The notes under the pieces were generated by a model, which worked only from the letters and a program-made list of their open reading frames with translations, did not search any database and was not told the DNA's origin. The translations under genes and the position numbers were made by a program. Shown here in pieces: positions 17,211 to 26,352 of a stretch of DNA of 64,000 nt. Source of the DNA: Pedobacter cryotolerans (lineage in GTDB: Bacteria > Bacteroidota > Bacteroidia > Sphingobacteriales > Sphingobacteriaceae). Position 1 is the first letter of the stretch. The number at the start of each line of letters is the position of its first letter. The stretch covers positions 35,842-99,841 of the forward strand of contig NZ_SWBO01000013.1 of assembly GCF_005116475.1 (NCBI RefSeq), read 5' to 3'.

Positions 17211-17378
17211 CTATTTAGTGGTGTGTGTACCAGCAATAGCATCTTTAACGTGATCGTTATGCACGATAAGTTCTTTGAATGAATAAGCACCAGTTTTTGG
17301 AGACTTGTTCATTGTGATAACTTTTGAATATTCTTTACCTGTACCCGTTTTTAGGGTTGCAACTACTTTCTTAGCCAT
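17211..17378 (-). CDS. DUF4295 domain protein (small, ribosome-linked gene cluster)
   Basis: This 55-residue protein begins MAKKVVATLKTGTGKEYSKV and ends VHNDHVKDAIAGTHTTK. The family is found almost only in Bacteroidota and is encoded directly after rpmG, as here. Its small size, basic composition and constant position beside L28 and L33 suggest a ribosome-associated protein, but its function is not established. The ATG at 17376-17378 was located by reading the strand directly; the stop is TAG at 17211-17213. Confidence 0.88.
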   Translation of the reverse strand: MAKKVVATLKTGTGKEYSKVITMNKSPKTGAYSFKELIVHNDHVKDAIAGTHTTK

Positions 17379-17461
17379 GTCTTTTTAATTTAATGATGGA
17401 GTGAGTGGATGGTTGAATGAGAGAATATCATATTCAATCCTTCAATCAATCTATCCTTCAA

Positions 17462-17644
17462 TTATTTTATTTCTTTGTGTACGGTTACTTTTCTCAATAC
17501 TGGGTTAAATTTTTTCAATTCTAAACGCTCAGTAGTGTTTTTACGGTTTTTTGTAGAAATGTATCTAGACATACCTGGCATACCGCTAGTTTTATGTTCT
17601 GTACATTCAAGAATAACTTGTACTCTATTACCTTTTTTTGCCAT
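17462..17644 (-). CDS. rpmG: Large-subunit ribosomal protein L33
   Basis: The 60-residue basic protein MAKKGNRVQVILECTEHKTS continues to RYISTKNRKNTTERLELKKFNP and ends RKVTVHKEIK, matching bL33. Only one cysteine remains (Cys14), so it is the zinc-independent form lacking the two CxxC pairs. It lies between rpmB and the DUF4295 gene on the same strand. Confidence 0.96.
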   Translation of the reverse strand: MAKKGNRVQVILECTEHKTSGMPGMSRYISTKNRKNTTERLELKKFNPVLRKVTVHKEIK

Positions 17645-17687
17645 TTTATTTATCTTTTAAGCCGATTTCACATCGACAAATTATTTA

Positions 17688-17921
17688 CTACAAATATCCT
17701 TTTTTCATGAAACGATTAATCGCCTCAGAAATACCAATTTTATTAATGGTTTTGATTGCTGAAGTAGACACTTTTAGTGTTATCCAACGATCTTCTTCAG
17801 GGATATAAAATTTCTGAAGTTGTAGGTTAGGGTAAAATTTACGCTTCGTTTTAACGTTCGAGTGAGAAACATTAAATCCCGACATCGCCATTTTTCCGGT
17901 TAAATCACAAACTCTTGACAT
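17688..17921 (-). CDS. rpmB: Large-subunit ribosomal protein L28
   Basis: The 77-residue bL28 protein starts MSRVCDLTGKMAMSGFNVSH and continues with the SNVKTKRKFYPNLQ signature. Its single CxxC half-motif suggests the zinc-free form. It is the first gene of the rpmB-rpmG-DUF4295 unit. Confidence 0.96.
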   Translation of the reverse strand: MSRVCDLTGKMAMSGFNVSHSNVKTKRKFYPNLQLQKFYIPEEDRWITLKVSTSAIKTINKIGISEAINRFMKKGYL

Positions 17922-18275
17922 GACTTTATTATTATGTTGATTATTTCGCTACTTAATTTTTTTAAGAGTGTGCAAATATCAGAATTATTTTTGTAAACAT
18001 CAAGTGTGTTGTAAATTATTTTTTATGATGGTTAATCTAATTTCTAAATACAGCTCATATAATTATTATTCAGTTAATTGAGCGGGGTTGTTTTTTATAA
18101 TTTATGCCACTTTTTTTTAATATTTCGATTAATTTTTTGATAAAGTTTGAACATTAGAGTTGGTGAGTTAAAATTCTTCTCTTCAAAAAAACTAGTAAAA
18201 ATAATATTTGATACAATATGAAAGTTTCTTTCAATTATAAATTCTCTAAATTAGCAACCACTAAATATATGAACA
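17922..18275. promoter_or_regulatory. Divergent intergenic region between rpmB and acs; candidate rpmB promoter
   Basis: The 354-bp space is very A+T-rich and without an open frame. On the minus strand GATATTTG (17973-17980) is one base from the Bacteroidota -7 consensus TAnnTTTG, with TTG at 18001-18003 at suitable -33 spacing, so it could drive rpmB. No distinct acs promoter or operator could be defended. Confidence 0.35.
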
Positions 18276-20171
18276 ATGCAAATTACATCCTTTAAGCAGT
18301 ACGAAGAAGATTATAAAAAGAGCGTAGAAAACCCCGAGCAATTTTGGGGAGAAGTAGCACAAAACTTTCAATGGCGTAAACCTTGGTATAAAGTTTTATC
18401 ATGGGATTTTGAAACTCCAACTATTAAATGGTTTGAAGGAGCCAAATTAAATATAACCGAAAATTGTTTAGATCGCCATTTGGCAAATAACGGAGATAAA
18501 CCTGCAATAATTTGGGAGCCAAATAATCCAGAGGCCGAAAGTGTTACGCTCACTTATAAAATGTTACATGAGCGAGTTTGCCGTTTTGCAAATGTTTTAA
18601 AAAGGAATGGTGCTCAAAAAGGCGATCGAATTTGCATTTATATGCCAATGGTGCCAGAATTGGCAATTGCTGTTTTGGCTTGTGCCAGAATAGGAGCTGT
18701 TCATTCGGTAGTTTTTGGTGGCTTTTCTGCCAAATCTATTGCCGATAGAATTAACGATGCGCAATGCAAATTGGTAATTACTGCAGATGGAGCTTATCGT
18801 GGTAACAAACAAATTCCATTAAAAGATGTAATTGATGATGCTTTAATTGGTTGTCCGACGGTAGCAAAATGTATTGTGCTTACTCATGTACGTACACCAG
18901 TTTCGATGCTAAAAGGTAGAGATGTTTGGTGGGAAGATGAAGTAAAACATGTAAATGATGTTTGTGAAGCAGAAGAAATGGATGCTGAAGATCTCCTATT
19001 CATTCTATATACATCTGGCTCAACAGGAAAACCAAAAGGCGTAGTACATACCTGCGGTGGTTACATGGTTTATGCTGGTTATACCTTTACCAATGTATTT
19101 AATTATCAACCTGGTGAAGTTTATTTTTGCACAGCAGATATTGGTTGGATTACTGGTCACTCTTACATTGTTTACGGGCCATTGTCCCAAGGAGCTACAT
19201 CTGTCCTTTTTGAAGGAATACCAACTTATCCAAATGCCTCAAGATTTTGGGATATCGTAGAAAAACATAAGGTAAATACATTATATACAGCTCCAACCGC
19301 CATCCGCTCTCTAATGAGTTTTGGAGAGGAACCTTTAGAAGGAAAAGATTTCAGCTCTATTCGTGTATTAGGATCTGTAGGTGAGCCCATAAATGAAGAA
19401 GCTTGGCATTGGTTTGACGAAAAAATTGGTGATAAAAAAGCGCCAATTGTAGATACTTGGTGGCAAACAGAAACTGGAGGAATAATGATTTCGCCAATAG
19501 CTACAGTTACGCCAACTAAACCAAGCTTTGCAACCTTGCCTCTGCCTGGTATACAACCAATTTTGGTTGATGAAAACGGAAATGAAATTGAAGGAAATGG
19601 CGTTAGTGGCAACTTATGCATTAAATTCCCTTGGCCAGGGATGTTGCGTACAACTTATGGAGATCATGAGCGTTGCAAACAAACCTATTTCTCTACTTAC
19701 GAAAACCTTTATTTTACTGGCGATGGTTGTCTGCGTGATGAAGATGGTTATTACAGAATTACGGGTAGAGTAGATGATGTTTTAAACGTTTCTGGACATA
19801 GAATTGGCACAGCCGAAGTAGAAAATGCGATTAATATGCATGCTGGTGTGATTGAAAGTGCAGTAGTTGGTTATCCGCATGATGTGAAAGGGCAAGGGAT
19901 TTTTGCATTTGTAATTTCTCCAGAAATGCATGGCGATGTAGAATTAACAAAAAAAGATATTTTGCAAACGGTTACCAGAGTTATTGGAGCTATCGCAAAA
20001 CCTGATAAAATTTTATTTGTTTCGGGCTTACCTAAAACCAGATCTGGGAAAATTATGCGTAGAATTTTGAGAAAAATTGCCGAAGGAGATACTGCTAATT
20101 TAGGAGATATTTCAACTTTGTTAGATCCAAATGTGGTGCAAGAAATTATTGAAAGTGCTAAAAAGTCTTAA
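18276..20171 (+). CDS. acs: Acetyl-CoA synthetase (AMP-forming)
   Basis: The 631-residue enzyme activates acetate to acetyl-CoA with ATP through acetyl-AMP. The AMP-binding P-loop is LYTSGSTGKPKGVVHT (near residue 247), the core includes DTWWQTETGG, and the hinge/adenylate motif is TGDGCLRDEDGYYRITGRVDDVLNVSGHR, quoted here only as its key residues TGDG, GRVDD and SGHR. The C-terminus contains TRSGKIMRR with Lys592, the lysine acetylated for control in characterised enzymes. The length matches the family. It stands alone, with rpmB divergent upstream and a CsbD gene 79 bp downstream. Confidence 0.95.
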   Translation: MQITSFKQYEEDYKKSVENPEQFWGEVAQNFQWRKPWYKVLSWDFETPTIKWFEGAKLNITENCLDRHLANNGDKPAIIWEPNNPEAESVTLTYKMLHERVCRFANVLKRNGAQKGDRICIYMPMVPELAIAVLACARIGAVHSVVFGGFSAKSIADRINDAQCKLVITADGAYRGNKQIPLKDVIDDALIGCPTVAKCIVLTHVRTPVSMLKGRDVWWEDEVKHVNDVCEAEEMDAEDLLFILYTSGSTGKPKGVVHTCGGYMVYAGYTFTNVFNYQPGEVYFCTADIGWITGHSYIVYGPLSQGATSVLFEGIPTYPNASRFWDIVEKHKVNTLYTAPTAIRSLMSFGEEPLEGKDFSSIRVLGSVGEPINEEAWHWFDEKIGDKKAPIVDTWWQTETGGIMISPIATVTPTKPSFATLPLPGIQPILVDENGNEIEGNGVSGNLCIKFPWPGMLRTTYGDHERCKQTYFSTYENLYFTGDGCLRDEDGYYRITGRVDDVLNVSGHRIGTAEVENAINMHAGVIESAVVGYPHDVKGQGIFAFVISPEMHGDVELTKKDILQTVTRVIGAIAKPDKILFVSGLPKTRSGKIMRRILRKIAEGDTANLGDISTLLDPNVVQEIIESAKKS

Positions 20172-20250
20172 TTTAAATTTTTACAAACAATACTTTTTGC
20201 TAACTGTTATTTATACAATCAACCGAATTTAAGTATAAAAACCTACTAAA

Positions 20251-20436
20251 ATGGATAAGTTAGAATTAAAAGGAAAGTGGAATGAAATTAAAGGAAAAGT
20301 TAAACAAGCTTATGGCGATTTAACTGATGATGATTTGAAACACGAAGAAGGACAAGATGATGAGTTATTAGGAAAACTTCAACAGAAAACGGGTAAAGGA
20401 AGAGATGAATTGGTAAAATGGATTAATTCTTTGTAA
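20251..20436 (+). CDS. CsbD-family small stress protein
   Basis: The 61-residue hydrophilic protein reads MDKLELKGKWNEIKGKVKQA, then GDLTDDDLKHEEGQDDELLGKLQQKTGKGRDEL, matching the CsbD-like fold (helical bundle, PF05532). Homologues are general-stress induced, but the biochemical role is unknown. A strong terminator follows at 20457-20491. Confidence 0.9.
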   Translation: MDKLELKGKWNEIKGKVKQAYGDLTDDDLKHEEGQDDELLGKLQQKTGKGRDELVKWINSL

Positions 20437-20456
20437 ACCAAGTTAAATTAACATAT

Positions 20457-20491
20457 AAAAGCGGTTGGCCAATTGGTTAACCGCTTTTTTT
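20457..20491 (+). terminator. Terminator after the CsbD gene
   Basis: AAAAGCGGTT (20457-20466) pairs with AACCGCTTTT (20479-20488) and runs into a T tract. The complementary A tract means it may also act for the convergent gene ending at 20490. Confidence 0.85.
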
Positions 20492-22883
20492 ATGGATTTT
20501 GTTTTGATTTCACCTCAAAATAATGTTCGCCATAAACAACATCATTATTTGTAATTCCTTGCACTATAACTTTAAACTTGCCAGTAATATCACTCGTGTA
20601 AAATTCTATTTCGGTTTCTTTTTTGTTGCTTAGTATGGTGGCATAATTCCAATAAATAGTTGAGAAAAATGCAGGCTCTTGCGGGTCTTTATAATCATTA
20701 TGATAGAATTCTTTATGATAATGTATGCCATTATATTTTAAAAAGTTTTCATCTAAGCCCAAGCCTTGTCTGCACTCCTGATAGATAGCCTTACGACCAT
20801 TGGTATTGTAACTTCTGCCAGCAACGGGTTGTGTATTTCCTGGATCGCTTACATGATTACGACAGTTTAAAATGCTGTATAGACAAACATAATCTCCACA
20901 TGCATTACTGCCGGATGGTCCTAAAAATCCTATTGAGTTATCTTTTTTGCTACTGATTACTACTTCCTTTAATCGAATAGCTTTTTCATTTCCTTTCAAT
21001 ACCAAATCTGCATTGTTGGTAACGGTCGAAGGAAGAACAGGGCTATGAAATATTGCAGTTTTTACAAGCTTTTCGTTGGTTTTCAGAAACTGATCTTCAA
21101 TATTAATTTTATATTGAAATTTATTTTTATCATTTATAAAGAGAGAGCTTTTTTTTCCTTGTTCTAAAATAAGTTCATCTGTATTAAAGTTAAAATTTCC
21201 TTTTTCCGAAGTTTCAATTAATCTGATTTTGGTATCGCCAAAGGCGCCAATCATTATAGGTTTAGTAAGCTCTTTTTTAGATTTCGTAATCCAGCCTAAC
21301 ATTTGCAAACTATCTGTTTTGGCAATCGTGTTATTTGCTGTTGTCTTTTGTAACTCTTGCCAAGTATATTTTCTCCAGCCTTTTACCAATAAAATTTGCT
21401 CTAAATAATTTACATCTTTATATGGTGTTCCTTTTAATACAACTGGTAAGTTGCTCAATTCATTAGTTAAATAGGTATAACTTTCAATATCGTTGGTATT
21501 TTTAGTTTGCAATCTGTTTTCTTGTACGCAAGCAATTGAAACTATGCTTATTGTATCAAAATTTAGTTTAAGAGATAATTTAACTTTTTCCCTTTGTTGA
21601 TAGGTCTGTTTCTCTGTATTGGCAACTATATTTTCTGTTGTGCTATGATGTGCAAAGAGCATACGCTCTGCCAAAGGTCTTTTCAAACTATCTAAAACAG
21701 TAAAGGCCATTACGCCTTTTGGTATCTCATGAAGTGGTATTTTAATAATCCTTCTGTTTACATCCATATCAAATGGGATATTTAAAAATACCTCACGATA
21801 ATTATGTATTAAAAAGTTTAATTTAGTTGAGTTATTATTTTTAATAACCACTGACAAGGTATCTTTTACAACAGCTTTTTGAAGTTGAAGTGTAATACCT
21901 TTTTCTAGCGCTTTAGGTAAATAATAAACGCTATCAGCTAAACCAGAATGAATTAATTTTACACTGTAAATAGCACTTTCTTTTGGACTTAATTGAAAAT
22001 TGCCAATGCCATAGCTGCTTGTTTCAACGGTGTCAATTATTTGGTTATTTTCCAATAAAAATGCTTTGGTAGCAACAGGCATTTGCTGTTGGTCTTTAAT
22101 TTCCAAGCCAATTTTAGATTGTAAACCCGATACTAAATTTCCGCCCTCTGGATAAAATTTTACACTTGCTTTTTGCTTTTTTACTGGTAGTGCTAAGCTT
22201 AAAAAACTGGTGTCTTTCTCATTGCTTAACCTCACATATAAGTTTGGATCAGCCAAATCGCTTTTTGCTGGTAAAGTAATAAGTAACTGTCCTGAAGCAT
22301 CTGTTTTTGTTTTTGTAGATTGATTGCCGTATTTGTAATTGATTTGAAGTGGCTTGGGTAAAAAGCGATTGTCTTTTGTGGTTGCCGCTAATAGTACCTG
22401 ATGGTTGTTCTTGCTGTCTGAAACATCTTCCAAAATTTTAAGAGATGCTTTAAATGCTGGATCGATGTTGGTTTTAATGGTTATAGATTGATGAAAAACT
22501 GCATTCGGTAATCCATTAAATAGTTGATCTGTATAAGCTAAAAAATGGTAATCTCCCGTTAAAATAGAATCGGGTAAAGTGATGCTTCCAAATGCTAATC
22601 CTTTATCCATTAAAAATTTATCTTGAATAATGATCGTGCTATCTAAATCTCTTACCAGACAAATCGATAATATTTTATGCTCACTAGAAGGTGTTATTTT
22701 ATCTTTTAGCAAGTAACCCGTAAAATAAACAATTTCATTGTTGGTGTAAACATTTTTGTCGAAGTGTACAAAAAGATTGGTAGTGGGTTTTGCCTTGGCT
22801 AACCAATTCATTTTAAGCGCTATGCTATCTTGGGCAAATGCTGTAGTAGAGAAAAAGAATAAAAGACAGAAGATTACTCTCAT
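20490..22883 (-). CDS. Large secreted MG2-like (alpha-2-macroglobulin-domain) protein
   Basis: The 797-residue protein has a signal peptide (residues 1-17, ending TTAFAQ). The segment near residues 35-130 (NLFVHFDKNVYTNNEIVYFTGYLL, key part HFDKNVYTNNE, and GDYHFLAYTDQL) resembles the MG2 repeat of alpha-2-macroglobulin-like proteins common in Bacteroidota envelopes. Carboxypeptidase-regulatory-like beta domains appear later (INYKYGNQSTKTKTDASGQ). A cysteine-containing segment near residues 660-690 (ACGDYVCLYSILNC) is unusual. It has no TonB plug or enzyme motif. The role is unknown; an envelope or surface location is inferred. Confidence 0.6.
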   Translation of the reverse strand: MRVIFCLLFFFSTTAFAQDSIALKMNWLAKAKPTTNLFVHFDKNVYTNNEIVYFTGYLLKDKITPSSEHKILSICLVRDLDSTIIIQDKFLMDKGLAFGSITLPDSILTGDYHFLAYTDQLFNGLPNAVFHQSITIKTNIDPAFKASLKILEDVSDSKNNHQVLLAATTKDNRFLPKPLQINYKYGNQSTKTKTDASGQLLITLPAKSDLADPNLYVRLSNEKDTSFLSLALPVKKQKASVKFYPEGGNLVSGLQSKIGLEIKDQQQMPVATKAFLLENNQIIDTVETSSYGIGNFQLSPKESAIYSVKLIHSGLADSVYYLPKALEKGITLQLQKAVVKDTLSVVIKNNNSTKLNFLIHNYREVFLNIPFDMDVNRRIIKIPLHEIPKGVMAFTVLDSLKRPLAERMLFAHHSTTENIVANTEKQTYQQREKVKLSLKLNFDTISIVSIACVQENRLQTKNTNDIESYTYLTNELSNLPVVLKGTPYKDVNYLEQILLVKGWRKYTWQELQKTTANNTIAKTDSLQMLGWITKSKKELTKPIMIGAFGDTKIRLIETSEKGNFNFNTDELILEQGKKSSLFINDKNKFQYKINIEDQFLKTNEKLVKTAIFHSPVLPSTVTNNADLVLKGNEKAIRLKEVVISSKKDNSIGFLGPSGSNACGDYVCLYSILNCRNHVSDPGNTQPVAGRSYNTNGRKAIYQECRQGLGLDENFLKYNGIHYHKEFYHNDYKDPQEPAFFSTIYWNYATILSNKKETEIEFYTSDITGKFKVIVQGITNNDVVYGEHYFEVKSKQNP

Positions 22884-23071
22884 TTTTTAAAAATAAACGA
22901 ATTTACCTGCAATGCCAAATATGCGTTCTGTAGGAGCTGCTTTTAGTTTATTGCACTACTTAATTAAGTTAAACCCAATGGTAGCGAACACGTAGGGGCA
23001 ACCCTTGTGGTTGCCACGAAGTAAAGCGGACAGTGGGACTGCTATTGCCATAGTATGCTGACATTATTTTA

Positions 23072-23107
23072 CGAAAAAAAAAGCGACTTCCATTAAGAAA
23101 GTCGCTT
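23072..23107 (-). terminator. Terminator for the M16 peptidase gene
   Basis: On the minus strand AAGCGACTT (23099-23107) pairs with AAGTCGCTT (23081-23089) around a short loop, followed by nine T residues (23072-23080). It lies about 180 bp after the stop of the gene at 23285. Confidence 0.8.
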
Positions 23108-23165
23108 AAAGTCCTTTAAGGCTTTTTGTCAGGCTGAGCGTAGTCGAAGCCTAGTTTTATGTTAG

Positions 23166-23219
23166 TGTTGGCGGGGACGCCAACGCTGGAGCTTTTTTAT
23201 GTTGGCGTCCCCGCCAACA
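23166..23219. repeat. Perfect 19-bp inverted repeat
   Basis: TGTTGGCGGGGACGCCAAC (23166-23184) is the exact reverse complement of the sequence at 23201-23219. Each arm also contains its own small palindrome (GTTGGCG/CGCCAAC), so cruciform or alternative hairpins are possible. Confidence 0.9.
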
Positions 23220-23284
23220 TTTTAACCATCTTAACTTGATGATATTGATACAGCCACGGTGGGCGGGCACTCAGAGTGACAACC

Positions 23285-26218
23285 TTAATACCCAAACAAT
23301 TGCTCTAAGGTTAAAGTTGTTACTTCACCAAATTTTTGCATGTCTTCTTTTTTAACTTTTTTATCTGAAGCCACAATTAAATAGGTATAAGGTTTGTTGG
23401 CTACCTTTTGAGTATGGAAATCTTTAATTGATTGGAAAGTAATTGGTTTTAATTCTTTATATAAATCAATTCTCGAATCGTAATCGTAACCTAATTTTTT
23501 ATCTGCAAAATAGTAAGCAAATACCTGATCCTTAATTACTCGAGTGGTTTCTAAATTATTAATAACATTAACTTTTGCACCATCAAAAGATTTATCGCTT
23601 TGCGGCAAATCGTTTAACAATTCATTCATTCCGTTAACTGCATCAGTCATTTTATCTGCTTGGCTACCTACATAAGCAATCATATTGTATTGTTTATCGG
23701 CCTTATCAGGAGAAACGTACTGCGCAAATGTAGAGTAAGCCAGAGCTTTAGATTCTCTGATGGTTTGGAAAACAATAGAGCCCATACCGCCACCAAAATA
23801 GCTATTAAAAACCTGAATGTTTGCTGCATCAGTTTTGTTGTATAAACCAGTGTTTCTTAACCAACGGATTTCTGATTGCACCATATCGTAATTGGCAAAA
23901 TATACTTTGTTAGTATCTTGCTTGGTATAAGCGTAAACTTTTGCTGGTGCTGCATCCGTAAACTCTTTTGGCAATAAATGTGCTTTTTTAATATCGGCAG
24001 TAAAAGCGGTTAAATCTTTTGGCCCGTAGTAGGTGATGGCGTGCTCGTAATTGGTTAAATTTTTAATCAAATAAATCAAATCATCCGATTTCATGTTTTT
24101 CACCTCATCATTACTTAACACATTATTAAACGGATTTATGCTGCCGTATTGAGCATAAGAAGTTAAACCATTCATAATTTGAGCTTTGTTTAACTTATTG
24201 TTTTCACGGCTTTTTAAAATTGTCCCTTTTAAATCTGCCAATGCTTTTTCGTTAGGTTTAACATTTGTTAAAATGTGCTCAACTAGGCTTACTGCTTTAT
24301 CAAAATTCTCTTGTAAACCGCTAATGTTAACTGTTGTTACTTCTGTGCCAACAATTAAGCTGTAAGTACAGGCAATATCATAAAATGCTTTACTAAGCTC
24401 TTCAGTTGCATATTTTTCGGTACCTAAAAACGTTAAATAGCTAGCTGCGTAAGGCAAAAGTTTGTAATTATTAGAACCAATATTAATGCGGTAGCTCATT
24501 CTAAAAATAGCGTTATCTACATTTTTGGTAGTTAATACCTCAGCTATGCCTGTTTTGCCAAAGGCGATGTCTTTTTTGTAGTCTAAAAATTTAGGAGCAA
24601 TAGGTTTAACAGGCATTGCTAAAGTATTTTTTACAAAATCAGAAGTTAAACCAGCATTAGCATTAATTGGAGTAATGGTTGGCTTTTCTACTTTAACCAA
24701 GTTTTTATCTTCGCCTTTGCGTTTAAAACCAATTACATAATTGTCTTTAAAGAAAGAATTGGCGAAAGCAATAATTTGGGCTTTGGTAAATTTAGCGGTA
24801 GCATCAATATCACCTAAACTTTTATCCCATTTGGTGCCACGGTGTAAAACAAATTGGTTCGATAATATTTCTGCTCTATTGTTGTTGCTATCAAAAGCTT
24901 GTAGAAAGCTTAATTTTTGGTTAGCAACAATTGCTTTTAACAAACTTTCATCAAACTCACCTTTTTTCAATAATTCAATTTGGCCTAAAAGCAATTGCGA
25001 AGCTTCCTCTAAAGTTTGTCCGGCACGTGGTGATGCCGATAAATTGAACACGCCATAATCTTTCATTTGCTGATAACTTGCACCAGCTCTTAATGTCTTT
25101 TGTTGTTTATTTAGGTTGATATCAATTAAACCGGCTTTGCCATTCATCAATATGCTTTTAATTAAACTTAGCATTAAACTTTCTTGGGTATTGTCTGCAA
25201 AACCGCGGTAGTAAATTTCTACCATTTCTGCACTCGGACCAAAAACTTCAACTTTTTGTATCGTGGTTAAAGGTTTTTCTGGAGCAGGAGTGTAAAGCGT
25301 CAATGGTTTATTTACCATGTAGCTAAAAGTTTTTTCTACTTTTTTAATCATTTCATCTGGATTAAAATCTCCAGTAAAAATGGCTGCCATGTTATTTGGC
25401 ACATAATATTTGTTGTAGTAATTTCTAATTTCTACTAACGATGGATTTTTTAAGTGTTCAATCGTTCCAATTGTAGTTTGTTGCCCATAATTATGAGTAG
25501 GAAACAACAATTCCATCATCGCCTCATCTAATTTGTTCGGGTCGCTATCTAAACTGCGGTTTTTCTCTTCGTAAACAGCTTCTAGCTCTGTATGAAAAAT
25601 ACGGAAAATTGGTTTACGGAAACGTTCGCCTTGTATGGCTAAAAATTTATCAACAGAGTTGGATGGAAAATCTTCGTTGTAAACCGTTTCTTCGTACCAA
25701 GTATGTGCATTTGTAGAGTTTCCTCCAATACCTTGCATCATTTTATCGTATTCATTAGCGATTGAAAAATTAGATGCTTCGCCAGATGTTTTGTCTATTT
25801 CTTTATAAATTTCTTTACGTTGTGCAACATCAGTTGTTTTATTGTACTTTTCGTAAAGCGCATCAATTTTATCTAACAAGGGTTTTTCTTTTGCCCAGTT
25901 ATTGGTTCCAAACTTATCAGTTCCTTTAAATAAAACATGCTCTAAATAATGTGCTAAACCAGTTGCATTTCTAGGGTCGGTATTGCTACCCGCTCTAACA
26001 GACATTCTAAATTCTATATTAGGCTCTTTGGTATTGGGCGATAAAATAACCGTTAATCCATTTTTTAAGGTGTAAAATCTCGATTTTGATGGGTCGTTAG
26101 TTACATATTTGTAAGTATAACCACCAGAAGAGGCTGTTTTCCACTGGTAGGTAGATTGAGCCATTAAATTGGAGCCTGCAAACAGCAAGCAAACTATTAA
26201 AATAAGTTTGTTTTTCAT
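23285..26218 (-). CDS. M16-family zinc metallopeptidase (pitrilysin-like), two-halved
   Basis: The 977-residue secreted protein has a signal peptide (residues 1-20, ending SNLMAQ). The N-terminal half carries the inverted zinc motif HYLEH (H90, E93, H94) in ATGLAHYLEHVLFKG, with a downstream glutamate in LEAVYEEKNRS. The C-terminal half repeats the M16 fold without the zinc motif (VDNAIFRMSYRINIGSN, then GGMGSIVFQTIRESKALAYS). Such fused M16 proteins degrade peptides in the periplasm. Its terminator is at 23072-23107. Confidence 0.9.
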   Translation of the reverse strand: MKNKLILIVCLLFAGSNLMAQSTYQWKTASSGGYTYKYVTNDPSKSRFYTLKNGLTVILSPNTKEPNIEFRMSVRAGSNTDPRNATGLAHYLEHVLFKGTDKFGTNNWAKEKPLLDKIDALYEKYNKTTDVAQRKEIYKEIDKTSGEASNFSIANEYDKMMQGIGGNSTNAHTWYEETVYNEDFPSNSVDKFLAIQGERFRKPIFRIFHTELEAVYEEKNRSLDSDPNKLDEAMMELLFPTHNYGQQTTIGTIEHLKNPSLVEIRNYYNKYYVPNNMAAIFTGDFNPDEMIKKVEKTFSYMVNKPLTLYTPAPEKPLTTIQKVEVFGPSAEMVEIYYRGFADNTQESLMLSLIKSILMNGKAGLIDINLNKQQKTLRAGASYQQMKDYGVFNLSASPRAGQTLEEASQLLLGQIELLKKGEFDESLLKAIVANQKLSFLQAFDSNNNRAEILSNQFVLHRGTKWDKSLGDIDATAKFTKAQIIAFANSFFKDNYVIGFKRKGEDKNLVKVEKPTITPINANAGLTSDFVKNTLAMPVKPIAPKFLDYKKDIAFGKTGIAEVLTTKNVDNAIFRMSYRINIGSNNYKLLPYAASYLTFLGTEKYATEELSKAFYDIACTYSLIVGTEVTTVNISGLQENFDKAVSLVEHILTNVKPNEKALADLKGTILKSRENNKLNKAQIMNGLTSYAQYGSINPFNNVLSNDEVKNMKSDDLIYLIKNLTNYEHAITYYGPKDLTAFTADIKKAHLLPKEFTDAAPAKVYAYTKQDTNKVYFANYDMVQSEIRWLRNTGLYNKTDAANIQVFNSYFGGGMGSIVFQTIRESKALAYSTFAQYVSPDKADKQYNMIAYVGSQADKMTDAVNGMNELLNDLPQSDKSFDGAKVNVINNLETTRVIKDQVFAYYFADKKLGYDYDSRIDLYKELKPITFQSIKDFHTQKVANKPYTYLIVASDKKVKKEDMQKFGEVTTLTLEQLFGY

Positions 26219-26352
26219 TAGAGTTGGAGATTGATTGATTTGCTAAAAATTAGACATTAACAAGTAAATATAAGATGATGAAATGAAATTTTCATCCCAA
26301 AAGGATTAAATATATTGATTTGCCTTTAAATAATTCTCGTATTTTTACCAGT

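Larger units (their letters stand above)
22884..23284. repeat. Intergenic cluster of dispersed repeats
   Basis: This 401-bp gene-free space contains several unrelated repeat types: CACGAAGTAAAGCG (23015-23028, shared with 1096-1109), GTAGGGGCAACCCTTGTGG-like sequence (22992-23010), AGGCTGAGCGTAGTCGAAGC (23131-23150) and a 19-bp inverted repeat at 23166-23219. It is G+C-richer than the flanking genes. No coding sequence is seen. Confidence 0.6.
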
